Of a DNA stretch of 64,000 bases, positions 24,701 to 35,029 are shown piece by piece. Numbering within the stretch: the first letter of the stretch is position 1; every line of letters starts with the position of its first letter. The notes under the pieces were generated by a model. The model had not been told where the DNA came from. It saw only the letters and a list, made by a program, of their open reading frames with translations, and ran no database searches. Made by a program: the position numbers and the translations under genes. The DNA is from Theobroma cacao (Eukaryota > Streptophyta > Magnoliopsida > Malvales > Malvaceae): positions 28,134,061-28,198,060 of the forward strand of contig NC_030853.1 in NCBI RefSeq assembly GCF_000208745.1. Direction: 5' to 3'.

Positions 24701-25540
24701 CATGATCATCTTTGTTCTTACGCAAAAAGTATATAGTCCCTAAATTAATATTAATAAAAGTGTACTTGTTATATTGGTTTTTTCATCAGAAAAAAACAAA
24801 GGGTATTGATTTCTCATGCGTACAAATCCAGAATCCAGATGGACATTCTGCTCCTATCAAAAGGATTATTATTATAGTAATTAAAGTCAATTGCACAGGT
24901 ATTTAGGATATGCATAGACAAATTTAAGTACAATTTGAAAGATTCTGCTTGTGAAACATGTATGGACCCATAGAGAATGTTCTTTATGTATTAGCATTAA
25001 ACAAGGAAGCAACATCATGAATTTTGGATCTCCATATCAAAAACATCAGCAGTTGCATCACGTAAACTAAACTCCAGTGACTGTCTTTGGGAAATGATGG
25101 ATGAACAGGGGCCAGAGTATGATCTTTGATAAAATTCCTTTCTACAAGTTCTATATATATATATGATTATTAAAACACCACCAACAACATTTTTCTTTTG
25201 TTTTTTTTTTTACTTTAGAGTAATGGAAGTCACCTGGACTTGGGTTAACTGGTAATGGCAACAGATGAAGCATTAATTTAGGTAGGAGTTGGGCTCCCCT
25301 TCACTGGAAAGTAAGTGACAGAGAAGTAGTGTAGAGGAGTCGGAATCAATAGGTTGAGCTCCGCGATCTCCTATTGCTTATGGAAGAGTTAAGCTATACT
25401 TAGACATGTATCTTTTCTAAAGGCCCAAAGAATAAGAAGGTTATGCTACAAATGAACAAATGGAAATAAAAAATGACAATTAAATTGATAAAAGAAATAT
25501 AAAATTTTGATCAGAATGTCTTCATTGTTAAGAAATAGTT
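21755..25540. other. intergenic region, LRX6 to peptide gene
   Basis: About 3.8 kb without a gene that I can support. It contains a run of about 20 G near 22983-23003, a (GA)n microsatellite at 23073-23091, and a tRNA-like box A (TAGCTTGGTTGGT) near 24297 that may belong to an old SINE. The open frames at 24485-24743 overlap on both strands and match no known family. Confidence 0.55.
22983..23003 (+). repeat. homopolymer G tract
   Basis: A run of about 20 consecutive G, flanked by TTTGGT on the left and TGGTTG on the right. Such tracts are rare in AT-rich plant DNA and are difficult to sequence, so the exact length is uncertain. Confidence 0.8.
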
Positions 25541-25628
25541 TGTGTGTAATTTCCCCACACTCTGTATGTAATTTCCTTGTAATCTGTACTTAATTTCTTC
25601 GTAGTTTATTCCTAATTTCTTCGAAGTA
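25541..25628 (+). repeat. four direct 22-bp repeats upstream of the peptide gene
   Basis: Four consecutive 22-base units (25541-25562, 25563-25584, 25585-25606, 25607-25628) share a central TAATTTC core at the same place in each unit, with TGTNTGTAATTTCC best preserved in the first two. The block ends 43 bases before the TATA box at 25671. Such spacing-preserved repeats in a proximal promoter may be transcription-factor sites, but this is inference. Confidence 0.7.
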
Positions 25629-25670
25629 TATGTTAACCGACTAGAATTTTCTAGGCAAGTTATGCACATC

Positions 25671-25678
25671 TATATATA
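25671..25678 (+). promoter_or_regulatory. TATA box of the small peptide gene
   Basis: TATATATA is followed 76 bases later by the start codon at 25755. It lies just downstream of the four 22-bp repeats. The position suits transcription starting near 25705. Confidence 0.6.
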
Positions 25679-25754
25679 GTACCAATTCCTGCCTGCTTCT
25701 GCATTACTCAACCCTGATTTGTCATCCTAAATTTCCTTTCTTGTAACCAGTACA

Positions 25755-25967
25755 ATGATGTTTTCCTGGAAGCCATTCTCCTGCGTTGTCAAAGTAGTTC
25801 TTCTTGCTTTGCTGTTAATTTCTGGTCCGAAGCCTCGTGAGGCTACTAGGCTTTTAAATGACAGGAAGCTGAACGCGGCTCACACGAGTCTAGAACGTGC
25901 GCCTCCAGTGCCACCGATGGGTTCTAATCCAATCAGATACACCCCTAAACCTCCTGCCCATCATTAA
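25755..25967 (+). CDS. small secreted proline-rich peptide precursor (candidate)
   Basis: This single-exon frame encodes 70 residues. Residues 1 to about 30 form a clear signal peptide (basic start, then VVKVVLLALLLIS), followed by a short basic spacer and a Pro-rich C-terminus, RAPPVPPMGSNPIRYTPKPP, ending AHH. This is the architecture of plant peptide-hormone precursors: signal peptide, variable linker, conserved tail. The PVPPMGSNP stretch is loosely similar to the PIPPSxPS core of IDA-like and PIP peptides, but I cannot assign it to a named family. A TATA box and a four-unit repeat lie just upstream, which supports a real gene. The first two codons are both ATG, and either may be used. 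The downstream flank has a G-quadruplex motif. Function is unknown. Confidence 0.55.
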   Translation: MMFSWKPFSCVVKVVLLALLLISGPKPREATRLLNDRKLNAAHTSLERAPPVPPMGSNPIRYTPKPPAHH

Positions 25968-26090
25968 CAAGGCTTCTCCAACTTCTGCATGTTCTATGAT
26001 TCCCGGCCAAAGCTATCCATTCCTATTTCTTGGACTTCGTTGCAATATAAAGTAGATAGTTCTAAGACAATGTCCAGATAGCTAGACGTT

Positions 26091-26135
26091 TCTTTTCTTT
26101 TCTTTTCTTTTTTGGGGGTGGGGGTGGGGGTGGGG
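26091..26135 (+). repeat. (TTTTC)n tract followed by a G-quadruplex motif
   Basis: A TTTTC-type pyrimidine tract (26091-26113) leads straight into four G runs of 5, 5, 5 and 4 bases separated by single T (26114-26135). This fits the canonical G-quadruplex pattern with one-base loops. It lies about 150 bases after the stop of the small peptide gene, probably in its 3' UTR. Confidence 0.75.
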
Positions 26136-26262
26136 AGAGAGCTAGACTTTTGTTCATTCTTATCCTTTAGTGATCATATATGTAAGAAATTGTTTCATTT
26201 TGTTAATTTCATTGTGTAACATATTGTACATTATACATTAGTATCAAGGTTTATGATGTTCA

Positions 26263-26301
<39 letters not shown>

Positions 26302-26312
26302 NGGGGGGGGGG
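26263..26312 (+). repeat. (TA)n microsatellite, N and poly-G: probable assembly gap
   Basis: About 38 bases of alternating TA end in an N (26302), followed by ten or more G. Low-complexity sequence on both sides of an undetermined base suggests a poorly assembled join. The TPR gene immediately to the right lacks its 5' exons, which supports missing sequence here. Confidence 0.7.
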
Positions 26313-26397
26313 AGGGTGTCAGTGGTAGGGCCTATAGGGATCAGATAGCTATCAAATTGGAATTGTTTGATTTGTGTGTTTTTTGGCATATTTCCAG

Positions 26398-29232
26398 GGA
26401 TATTTTCGGAAAGGATGCATATTAGAGGCCATGGAACGATATGATGATGTAATTTCCTAGCTTCCCTCCAAATTTGATGAAGAGTCGATGCCTATTGTTT
26501 TATGCTGCTGATATTTGTAATATTCATTTATTATAGGCTTTAGCTGCCTTCCAAATGGCTTTGCAATACAACCCACAAAGTGCAGAAGTATCAAGAAAAA
26601 TTAAGAGGCTTTCCCAGCTTGCAAAAGATAAAAAGCGAGCTCAAGAAGTGCAAAACTTGCGATCCAATGTAGATATGGCAAAAAGCTTGGAGACACTGAA
26701 ATCTGAAATGGTGAGTTCATTGAGCAAAGTGTTGTGATTTCCTCATAATACTATGAGACTAAGTTACACTTACATTTGATCTTTGGTTTGATTATAGGTT
26801 CTGTTTTCTCTTCCCGTTAGTGAATGCTTGTCAGCTAAGAATTTTCTATTAAAATTCTGACCTACTGCTGTAGAGATTTGATATCATTAGTCGGATTCTT
26901 TCCAGTATAATTCTTGGCAAAAAATTGGTCTTTCTCTTTGCAGTCTGAAAAGTATGGAGCTGAAAATTGCTGGAAAGACATGTTTCTTTTCCTTGTTGAG
27001 ACAATGGAAGCAGCTGTAAAATCATGGCATGAGACTTCAAAAGTGGATCCTAGAGTCTACTTCCTTCTTGATAAGGAGAAGACCCAGACTGATAAATATG
27101 CTCCGGTTGTCAACATTGATAAGGTATTAGACTTTCGAAACTATCTAATGTATATTACAACCAAGTCCAAGAAACAGGAATTATATAGCTCTCAAAAGTA
27201 TATTGCAACCAAATTAAAAGAAAAAGGGTTCTCAATCATATATAATGAAAAATTGCATCTTTCCTCTTGTACCAGGCATTTGAATCACCCCACACACACA
27301 GCAGTTGTTTTTCATTTCTTAGGCAATATGCTGAGGATTCGTTCTCTGGAGCGGCTTGCTTAGTTGCACCCAAAAGTATCATAGCTTATCCACAGGTAAT
27401 TCTTCATATCTATTCTAAAATTGCCATAGAGACTTAGCTTGTGGACAACCTCCATATACTTCTGGATATCTCAAATGCTGCTTTTATTTGCAGTGTCTGT
27501 CTGTCTTGTGCACTTTTTTTTTTTTCATTTGTTGCAGTGCAGGAAATGTAATTATGGTATAATAATTTTTTTTTGAAAGGTTGTATGGTAGTTTGGATAA
27601 TTTAATAAGTTTTAAGTTGGTACAGTCTGTTGGAGACTTGAAGTGCTGCTGAGCTTGGCTATCTATCTATCTATATTTGAAAGAAAAGAAATAATAGTTC
27701 TTACTATTATTCATTGCAGTTTATAATCTTTAAAGAATGTGGCATATGGTTGTAGCTAAATGTATGGCATGTTTTTCACATTCTGTTTTGTTCCTCTATT
27801 TGTTCTTCTTGGAATGGATGAGTGCTTCTTATTTTTTGAAGTTTTACTCGTTTCTTTTAACAGTAGTAAGGCAGCTTAGAGCTGATTCACAATTTATAGC
27901 TGGGTGAACAAATCCAAGCCTTTGATCCACCAACTAATCTTACTACAAGTAATGGAAGTTTTTGAAGCAAATTCAAGTGTTAGTTCTTACTGACATAAAT
28001 GTCACTCCATCGGGGCTAGAGTTTCTGCTCTGAGCCCAATATCATTGAGTAAGTTCAAAGTCGGTGGTGATCTTTGCTTATCAGGGGGAAAAAGCAGATG
28101 GCTAGTCTTGTTCAATTTTGCACTCTCTTGAGAGTCCTGCCATCTCTGAATCTAAGTTATGCTTGAAGGGTCTAATCATATATTTACATCAAGTTTAATT
28201 GATGGTTTATTCATTGCACAATACAAGATTCATCAGGTCTACAAGCACCTTTGATTCAATGCTATCATTGCAGGTTTGGAAAGGTCAAGGGTCAAGGAAG
28301 TGGAGACATGGGCAACATGATGGTTTCTTTGTACAATTTGAGTCACCACTCTTGCGAAAACTATGGTTTATTTCAAGTGCCAATGAGATGGGGCAGACAT
28401 TGTGCAGGTTCGCGCTCTCTCTCTCTCTCTTTATGCTTGCTTGCAATTTCATCCCTAATAAAGGTGTAGATAATCAAATGCAACTTAAGTAATTTGAATT
28501 GCTAAAACTATATGACGGTTGAAATATGTCTTGTTTACTTGTGCCATGAATGCGTTCCACTGAAATTGTATTCGGATAATTCATTCTCTTAAAAATTAAA
28601 TTTACTGCCTATCTGTTAAAAGAAAAAGTTACTTTACCTTCCAAAATACTGCAACTGGGAGAGAGTGTGTACATTAGCTGGCTTGTCAATTCATGCATTT
28701 CACTTCTCTGGCTGCATACTATTTGAAAATTTTTCTCCCTTATGGAGCTTTTACATTGATTCTTCACTATAATTCACACACCTGCTGAGTTAGGGGTTGG
28801 GAAAGAGATGTACTATGATGGTCGATCAATTTAAAATGTCACTTATTTGCTGCCCCTAAACATTAAAACTCTGTTTATTTCTGATCTAATGAAATGATGG
28901 AGAGTGATTGTATTAGATTCCTTTTACATCAGTCTTGGATTTTATGTTTGGATTGCTCCTTTCAAGGAAAAGTCTTTTTGAAAGTTTCTCATGGGAATAT
29001 CAGTATTCTTGATCTATTCTCTTTGATCATAAGGCATCAACAATGTATTAAGTATGCTTTGGTGAAAGTTTATTGTACGAAATTGAATACTCCTTTACTG
29101 AAAATTTATTTTTGCGTAAATGATTTGAGTTCAAGGACCGTTTTATATTTCAGGGCTCCAGACGTTCTGGATATAGGTGCACATGAACTGCTTCCACGCC
29201 TCTTCAAAGAAAAGCTGTCCAATTCTTCATGA
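26398..29232 (+). CDS. TPR protein, TPR3-like, 3' part (5' exons missing at the N)
   Basis: TPR3-type proteins carry N-terminal tetratricopeptide repeats, which in the family can serve as chaperone docking sites, plus a plant-conserved C-terminal domain. Exons 26398-26448, 26537-26710, 26944-27123, 27276-27395, 28274-28407 and 29154-29232 join in frame to 245 residues and a stop. The first exon starts inside a TPR unit (GYFRKGCILEAMERYDD), continued by ALAAFQMALQYNPQSAEVSR. The C-terminal region (KSWHETSKVDPRVYFLLDKE, QYAEDSFSGAACLVAPKSI, DIGAHELLPRLFKEKL) matches what I recall of Arabidopsis TPR3. The start codon and first TPR units are absent: nothing between the peptide gene and 26397 encodes them. 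The family protein is about 80-90 residues longer at the N-terminus. This most likely reflects an assembly gap at 26302 rather than a true truncation. Confidence 0.88.
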
Positions 29233-30295
29233 GCTTTCTTTTGGGCTGAAGGAAATAGCTAAGGCAATCTGGTGGACTTGATTCGAAGGTTCTCATATTC
29301 AGAAAAGAACAGACAACATAGTGTGCTTTTTTGTTGCTTTGAGCTGGATACAAATTCCTTTTTAGATGTGAAAGTTTGCAGCAAGGTGCTTTTCTAAGTC
29401 ACATACATGTTCTTGATTTTGAAAATTTTCTAAAGAAGTTTACAGGCATCTTTGAGTCATACTGCATTTTGTTGGTGTTTATTGAAATTGCTTTCTTGCA
29501 CTTGGTGATTCAAGTGTTTCAGCTCTTGTGTGGGTTTATGCTTTATTTTTGTTCCATTCTTACGTTATATGTTGGAAGAGCATCAAAGCTACTTGGTGTA
29601 GAACTTACTACTTTGTGTTGTAATTATATGTAGAAAGTGATTCAAGAAGGGCCGTTGTAGTTTTGACTCATTTCCTATTGATTTATGCATCAATTTTTTA
29701 TTAGCCATTTCCCTCCTGCTTCTTACCTTTTATGTTATACTATTATAGACTATAACAATCGATTTACGCTTGTATGTTTTGTCGTTAACTTCTTTAGCAT
29801 TTAATCTTTTGTTTCTGAGGTCTGGCTTGGTTGTAAGCCCCTGCTAGAACTATTAAGATGATCTAAGAATCTGTACATTTCACGATTGTTAGGACAATGG
29901 TAATGGTAATGGTATAGGGCTCTAGATTGTATCTGCCATTTTTCATTTGAAAATCTACAAAACAACCAGGTTACTGAAAATACATCAGAATGGAACAATC
30001 ATACTTGTATTTAAATGTTATTATTTTGATTCCACTCATAAACATTAGTTAAGGATGGTAAACATTAGTTAAGCATAGAAGGATCCCACCAGGATCTTAG
30101 CTTTGGTGAGAATTACATGTCATATTTCATACATAATATTACAAAGCTTATACTCATAAGCACTTCCTCAAAAAATTCTTCTCTTTTCCTCTTCTGCATT
30201 AACCAAAACAGGTTAACATGCAAGCTTCCTCAGATGGTAGGCGCGAAGCTCTAGTACTTAGCATCAGTAGATTCATTCGTCTAATTGATTGTAAA
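29233..30295. other. convergent intergenic region, TPR3-like to SULTR3;1
   Basis: This holds the 3' UTRs of two converging genes. The open frame at 29376-29633 is hydrophobic, T-rich, lies just after the TPR stop and resembles 3' UTR. There is a direct repeat of TAAACATTAGTTAAG near 30040-30075. Nothing else can be supported. Confidence 0.55.
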
Positions 30296-33200
30296 TTAGA
30301 CATTGTTATCTTGTGCATGATAGTCGACTGCAACAGGGTTTGACTTCCATGTATGTAACATGAAATTACATGCTGCTACAGCCTCTCCTACTGTCAGGTA
30401 GATCCATTCTTGACCAATTGTGTCGATGAGTTTGGACTTGTCTAGCTTCTTCATGACCTCACTCTTTGGATTAGCTAATACAAGCTGAAATCAATGACAA
30501 AACATGTCATTTAAGCAAACGATTTTAGACGTGAGAATAACTCAACACGAAATGTGTCAGAAAACAAGTTATACCTTTAGACCTTTTCTATCTACATTCT
30601 TCTTGACTTCTTCCAGCATGCTAATCCCACTAGTATCAATGCTACCTACGGCTGCAGAATAAATTTGCTCCGCTGTTAGAACTTAAAGAGTCATATTTAG
30701 GTGTAGGTGTTTATTTGTTTCTGCCTTTATGACTCAACTTACCACTCAAATCTAATATGACATAGTGTAAACTTGTTTCTCCTGCAGATTTTAGCCTGTC
30801 TTCCTCCTCATAAATCCATCTTGAGATCCTGAAAAAAGTTTGGTGCCCACATGAATTAAACAATAATCACCTTAACCTTCCTATTATGTATATAGCTGAG
30901 ATAAAACTGTTTGCCCACCTTTCCCTTAGATAGCTTGCATTGGCAAAATAAACAGGCGCATCTATCTGAAGTATGAGAATCCCTGGAACTTTGTTTGCAA
31001 TCGGGTATTGATCCATACTTCTATAGATACCAGAGTTTGGAATATTGCCTAGAACAATTGTTCTAGGCCTCGCCACAAACAGAAGAATCCTTAGCAAGGA
31101 AACCATGATCTGCATTGATATATACAAGTTGAAGCAATGATTTTATGTATGATTTGAGGTTAATTTGTAAAGGAATTATTGCTTGGCAAGGTTTAGCTCT
31201 ACTTACCGCAATGATTAGACCAATCTCAACACTGCCAAGGACAACGCCAAGATACGCACCCAAGCAGATGAAGAAGTCGAATTTGTCAACTTTCCAAAGG
31301 TGTATAGCAGCTTCATAGTCAAGCAGGCCAAGCATGGCAGCTATAATTATAGCGGAAAGCACCACAAGAGGAGTGTAATGAAACAATGGTGTTAGAAATA
31401 ACAATGTGAGCATCACTGCTGTTGCCATGACAATGTTAGAGACAGCAGTTTTGCTTCCGGCATTGGAGTTTACTGCAGTTCTAGAAAATGGTCCTGCAAT
31501 CACAGCCATGACCCACAAATAATTAAGTTTTCAAAACTTTCTAATGACAAAAAGTAATGATGGTTATTGGTAAGAGCATTTTCCAAAGGGCCCGTGTTAC
31601 TTGGCCCAACCTAGGCTCAAAGTCAGATAGCAATCATATCTGTTACAGGGCATGACTTGCGAGATGTGAACCAGTACCTGCAGTCAGGTAGCAAGAAGTG
31701 CAAGAGCCAGCAATGTTCATCATCCCAAAGGCTATCATCTCCTTGTTCCCATCAATGTGATAGTTCTTGAACATGGCAAAGGTTCTTCCGACTGCAATTC
31801 CTTCCTGTATATTTACCACAATGAAGATTAGTTTAACCTATAGTTTTTCTTCTATTGTTATTATAATCAAGATTAGTTATATTATAAAGTTATAAAATTA
31901 TATTGTCCATGTGTAAGATGATAATTCTGACACTCTGGATAACCACAATTGCTTGGACCCACAAAAACGAGATGGCGTGTCATTAGACAAAGCCAACTCT
32001 TGTTTTTGAGGTCAAAACGATGACGTCCCATTGTCGTGGAGCATGTTTTAGTGACAAAAGGTTACGATCAGATTACTCACAGCAAGGCCAATGACGCCGA
32101 TGATGATTCCTGTTTTTATCGCCGCCGCCAAATGGGGAGACCCAAACGCCAGATCTGACACAGACGGCGGATTCAACCCTTTCTTCAAGTGCCCAATCTG
32201 GAGAAAACCAACAAAATTTTTCATACATATCATCATCATCATAAAACCACACATCTCATCAGCCTGCAGAGATTTCCTTGGCTACATAATTTTCTGTCAC
32301 AAGATTTTGGAGCTTCGCATGACTGTGTGTGCTCAAGTCCAAATCCTTTTTTCGGTTTTTCCTTGGAATTTAGTTTGAAAACTCTTTTCAGTGTTGATGT
32401 GATGATGACAAGAGAGATCAGTTAGCCTGTTGCTATATCATGCATTAAAAAGCTACCAACATATAAGCTAAGTAATTCTTTGAATTTCGATACAAGAAGA
32501 TAAAATCAAAGTCTCCATATCCATTTCCTTTGAAAGAGTGTCCATATGCAATTTACATATATGTTGGACTATAGATGGAAATGGACTCTTAACCTTCATT
32601 TGAAAATACAGATCGACCAACCTTAATAAATAATAATCCACCCAACATAAATTAGATATTTGGACCAAATATGATTAGAGGGTATAAATATATCATAATG
32701 ACGCATGTGAAAATGTTAATCTAGAGAGAGAGAGAGAGAGAGAGACTGACCACTTGAACGCCATGTTTCTCTGCATGAGTCACATAGACGAGAAGGCTTC
32801 CCAAAATAACTGATGTGAGCGGTGCCATGGCGTTTATCCAAAAAAAGGCTGCCTTTCTCTTGCTCTACATGGAGTCAACATTTAAATTGTAAATATTTTA
32901 ATCCCCAAAGGCACAAAAAAAAAAAAAGCTATACTCTTGAACTTGATATATTAATATGTCTATGTTATTATAATAAAGATATCCACAAATATTGCCCTTT
33001 ATGAATGTCTTTCTGAGGCCTTTCTACTCGATAGAATTGCACCAAAGTCATGGGAAAGAATACTAGTATTAGATTATCAGGCTCTTTATGTGAAAACAGC
33101 TGGAATTCGTACATTAATCAGTCTGCATAGTTTGCAATTCAACTTTTTTGCTTTCCCGAACCATCAATTAATATATATACATATATATCTATATGGAGTG

Positions 33201-34655
33201 TAAAATAGCCAAAAACCATCACTCATTCAAACCTCTAATTGAGTTATTTCTAGTTGATTTATTTTACGCCATAGCCTTGCAGTTAAAGAAACTCATCCTT
33301 TTCGCAACGTTATGATTATTGGGTTGGTTGGAAGGGTTGATTTTGCATACATTTTTGACAGCAACAACTAGGCAAATTATGATATGAATAGCTTCCTTTT
33401 TTTTCTCGTAAAAAAGAAGAATTAACAACTTTTCAATGGAAATTACTCAAAAGTAAAAGAGGGTACACTGCACTCACAAAGTATCTTGTCAGGAGGAGGA
33501 AGAAAAGGAAACAACAGCCCAAAACAGCACTCTCCCATCTCCACTGCAACCACCACAAATAGAATTAATATCTTAACCATTTCAATATTTCTAAGAAATA
33601 TATATATATATATATATGCTAACATGAACAATTAATGGTTAAAATTTAATCAGTTAGCAAAAAACAAATGGTTGTAAATTAACCTGGTGAAATTGGCCGA
33701 AAACTGAGCGCATAACGGATACAAGATCAGTCTCATGTGTGAAATGGAGTAAACCAAGCATCCCTTTCAATTGCTGTAAACAGACAATCGTGGCAGCGCC
33801 ACCCATGAATCCCACTATGGTTGCATGTGACAGAAAATCCACGATAAATCCAAGTCTGCAATATTTTAACACATAATTACAGCACCATGTAGTCATCAAC
33901 TAATCAAGGAATTGAGTATGTTTTAGAAAAAAACCAATTAGCTAATTAATCTTTTCTTCAGTCTTTGTCCACAACTAACTTTTTGATTAAGGACTAATGA
34001 CCTTAATTAAAATTTAAGCAACAAGACAAAGTGTGAACTAATTTTACCTTAAGATGCCAAGGGAAGCTTGGAACAGCCCAGCAAAGAGAGTAGCCGTGAA
34101 GACTAACTGAACATATTGTTTGGGGTTCTCAGTAGGGCTAACCTCCTTGCCCAGCATAGAAGATATTAGGAGTGATGCCACAGCTACAGTCCCCACAGCC
34201 AAATCTTTAGAACTCCCCAACATGGCATATACCAACGGCGGAACAAAGCTTGAATCTGCATTAATCCAAGTTCATGATATCACATTTTCTACTAGGTAAG
34301 GTTACATGGTTATTCATAAAATTAAAAAGAACTTACAGAGTCCAATAATTGGTGGTATGCTGGCCAAATTTGCATAGCTTATCCCCTGAGGAACTGCAAG
34401 ACTGGCAATGGTGATGCCAGCAATCAAATCAGCCTTGAAGAAGTCGAAAGTGTAACGAGGAGCCCATTCCAGGATTGGTACAAAGTACTGTAATCCCAAC
34501 AAAAACTTCCTGGAGGCAGGCTGATTCTTGAACTGCCTAAAAGGGTCATCAGGGAAGAAAGTCTCCTTGAGACTAGTTTGTAAACACTTGAGAAATGGTT
34601 TGGAAGGAGGAACCGGCACTCGATGCGGGCACTCATATTCTGCTGTAGTACCCAT
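30296..34655 (-). CDS. SULTR3;1: sulfate transporter, group 3 (SULTR3;1-like)
   Basis: SLC26/SulP proton-coupled sulfate transporter; the Arabidopsis SULTR3 group is linked to chloroplast sulfate uptake. Twelve exons, in transcript order: 34655-34337, 34255-34048, 33855-33684, 33543-33478, 32864-32751, 32197-32081, 31804-31678, 31493-31207, 31109-30919, 30828-30743, 30651-30575 and 30484-30296. All are GT-AG and join to 650 residues, the usual length. Near the N-terminus are ETFFPDDPFRQFKN and DLIAGITIASLAVPQGISYA. The membrane core includes LGFIVDFLSHATIVGFMGGA, EGIAVGRTFAMFKNYHIDGN and LLFLTPLFHYTPLVVLSAII. The C-terminal STAS domain contains LDLSAVGSIDTSGISMLEEV. No lesion is seen. The second-to-last block also shows PGILILQIDAPVYFANASYL, typical of SULTR3;1/3;2. 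An intron near 32750 starts next to a long CT tract. Confidence 0.97.
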
Positions 34656-34800
34656 TTCAATAATCTAAGTCGGTATTTCAATAGATTTGCTGCAAATTAG
34701 AGCTGCTTTTGGAGATAGTGATGTTAAGACTAAAAGACTAGCTAGATATCGCAGGCTAGAGTAGTTCTGGTTTGTTGTAATGAAGCTGATCAGGGCAGCC

Positions 34801-35029
34801 TTTTATAAGGTGGTGGGAGGGATATCTAAGTGCTTCAAGGGACCCATAAGTGGACTGGCACGTGGCAGGTGTCAAAATTCTTGACCCCCTTGACCATCAG
34901 CCCTTGTAATTTGCCTCCCCAACCCTTAAGCATTTCAAGATTTGCTTAGTATAATTAGTTCACTGCCATCTTCGCAGCTTCAACGCGTGGTTGATTCTGA
35001 TAGGATGCAGGTTTCGCCTACCACACGTG
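34801..35029 (-). promoter_or_regulatory. SULTR3;1 promoter: TATA box and two G-boxes
   Basis: On the minus strand a TATAAAA box (34801-34807) lies about 150 bases upstream of the start codon. Two perfect CACGTG G-boxes occur further upstream, at 34859-34864 and 35024-35029. G-boxes are bound by bZIP (including ABA-response) and bHLH factors, so stress or light control is possible, but this is inferred from motifs only. Confidence 0.6.

Noticed and set aside
24485..24743. 74-residue frames on both strands
   Set aside because: They fully overlap each other, have no recognisable motif and no neighbouring exons. They are probably chance frames or an old element.
29376..29633. 85-residue hydrophobic plus-strand frame
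   Set aside because: It lies directly after the TPR3-like stop and has T-rich composition typical of a 3' UTR.
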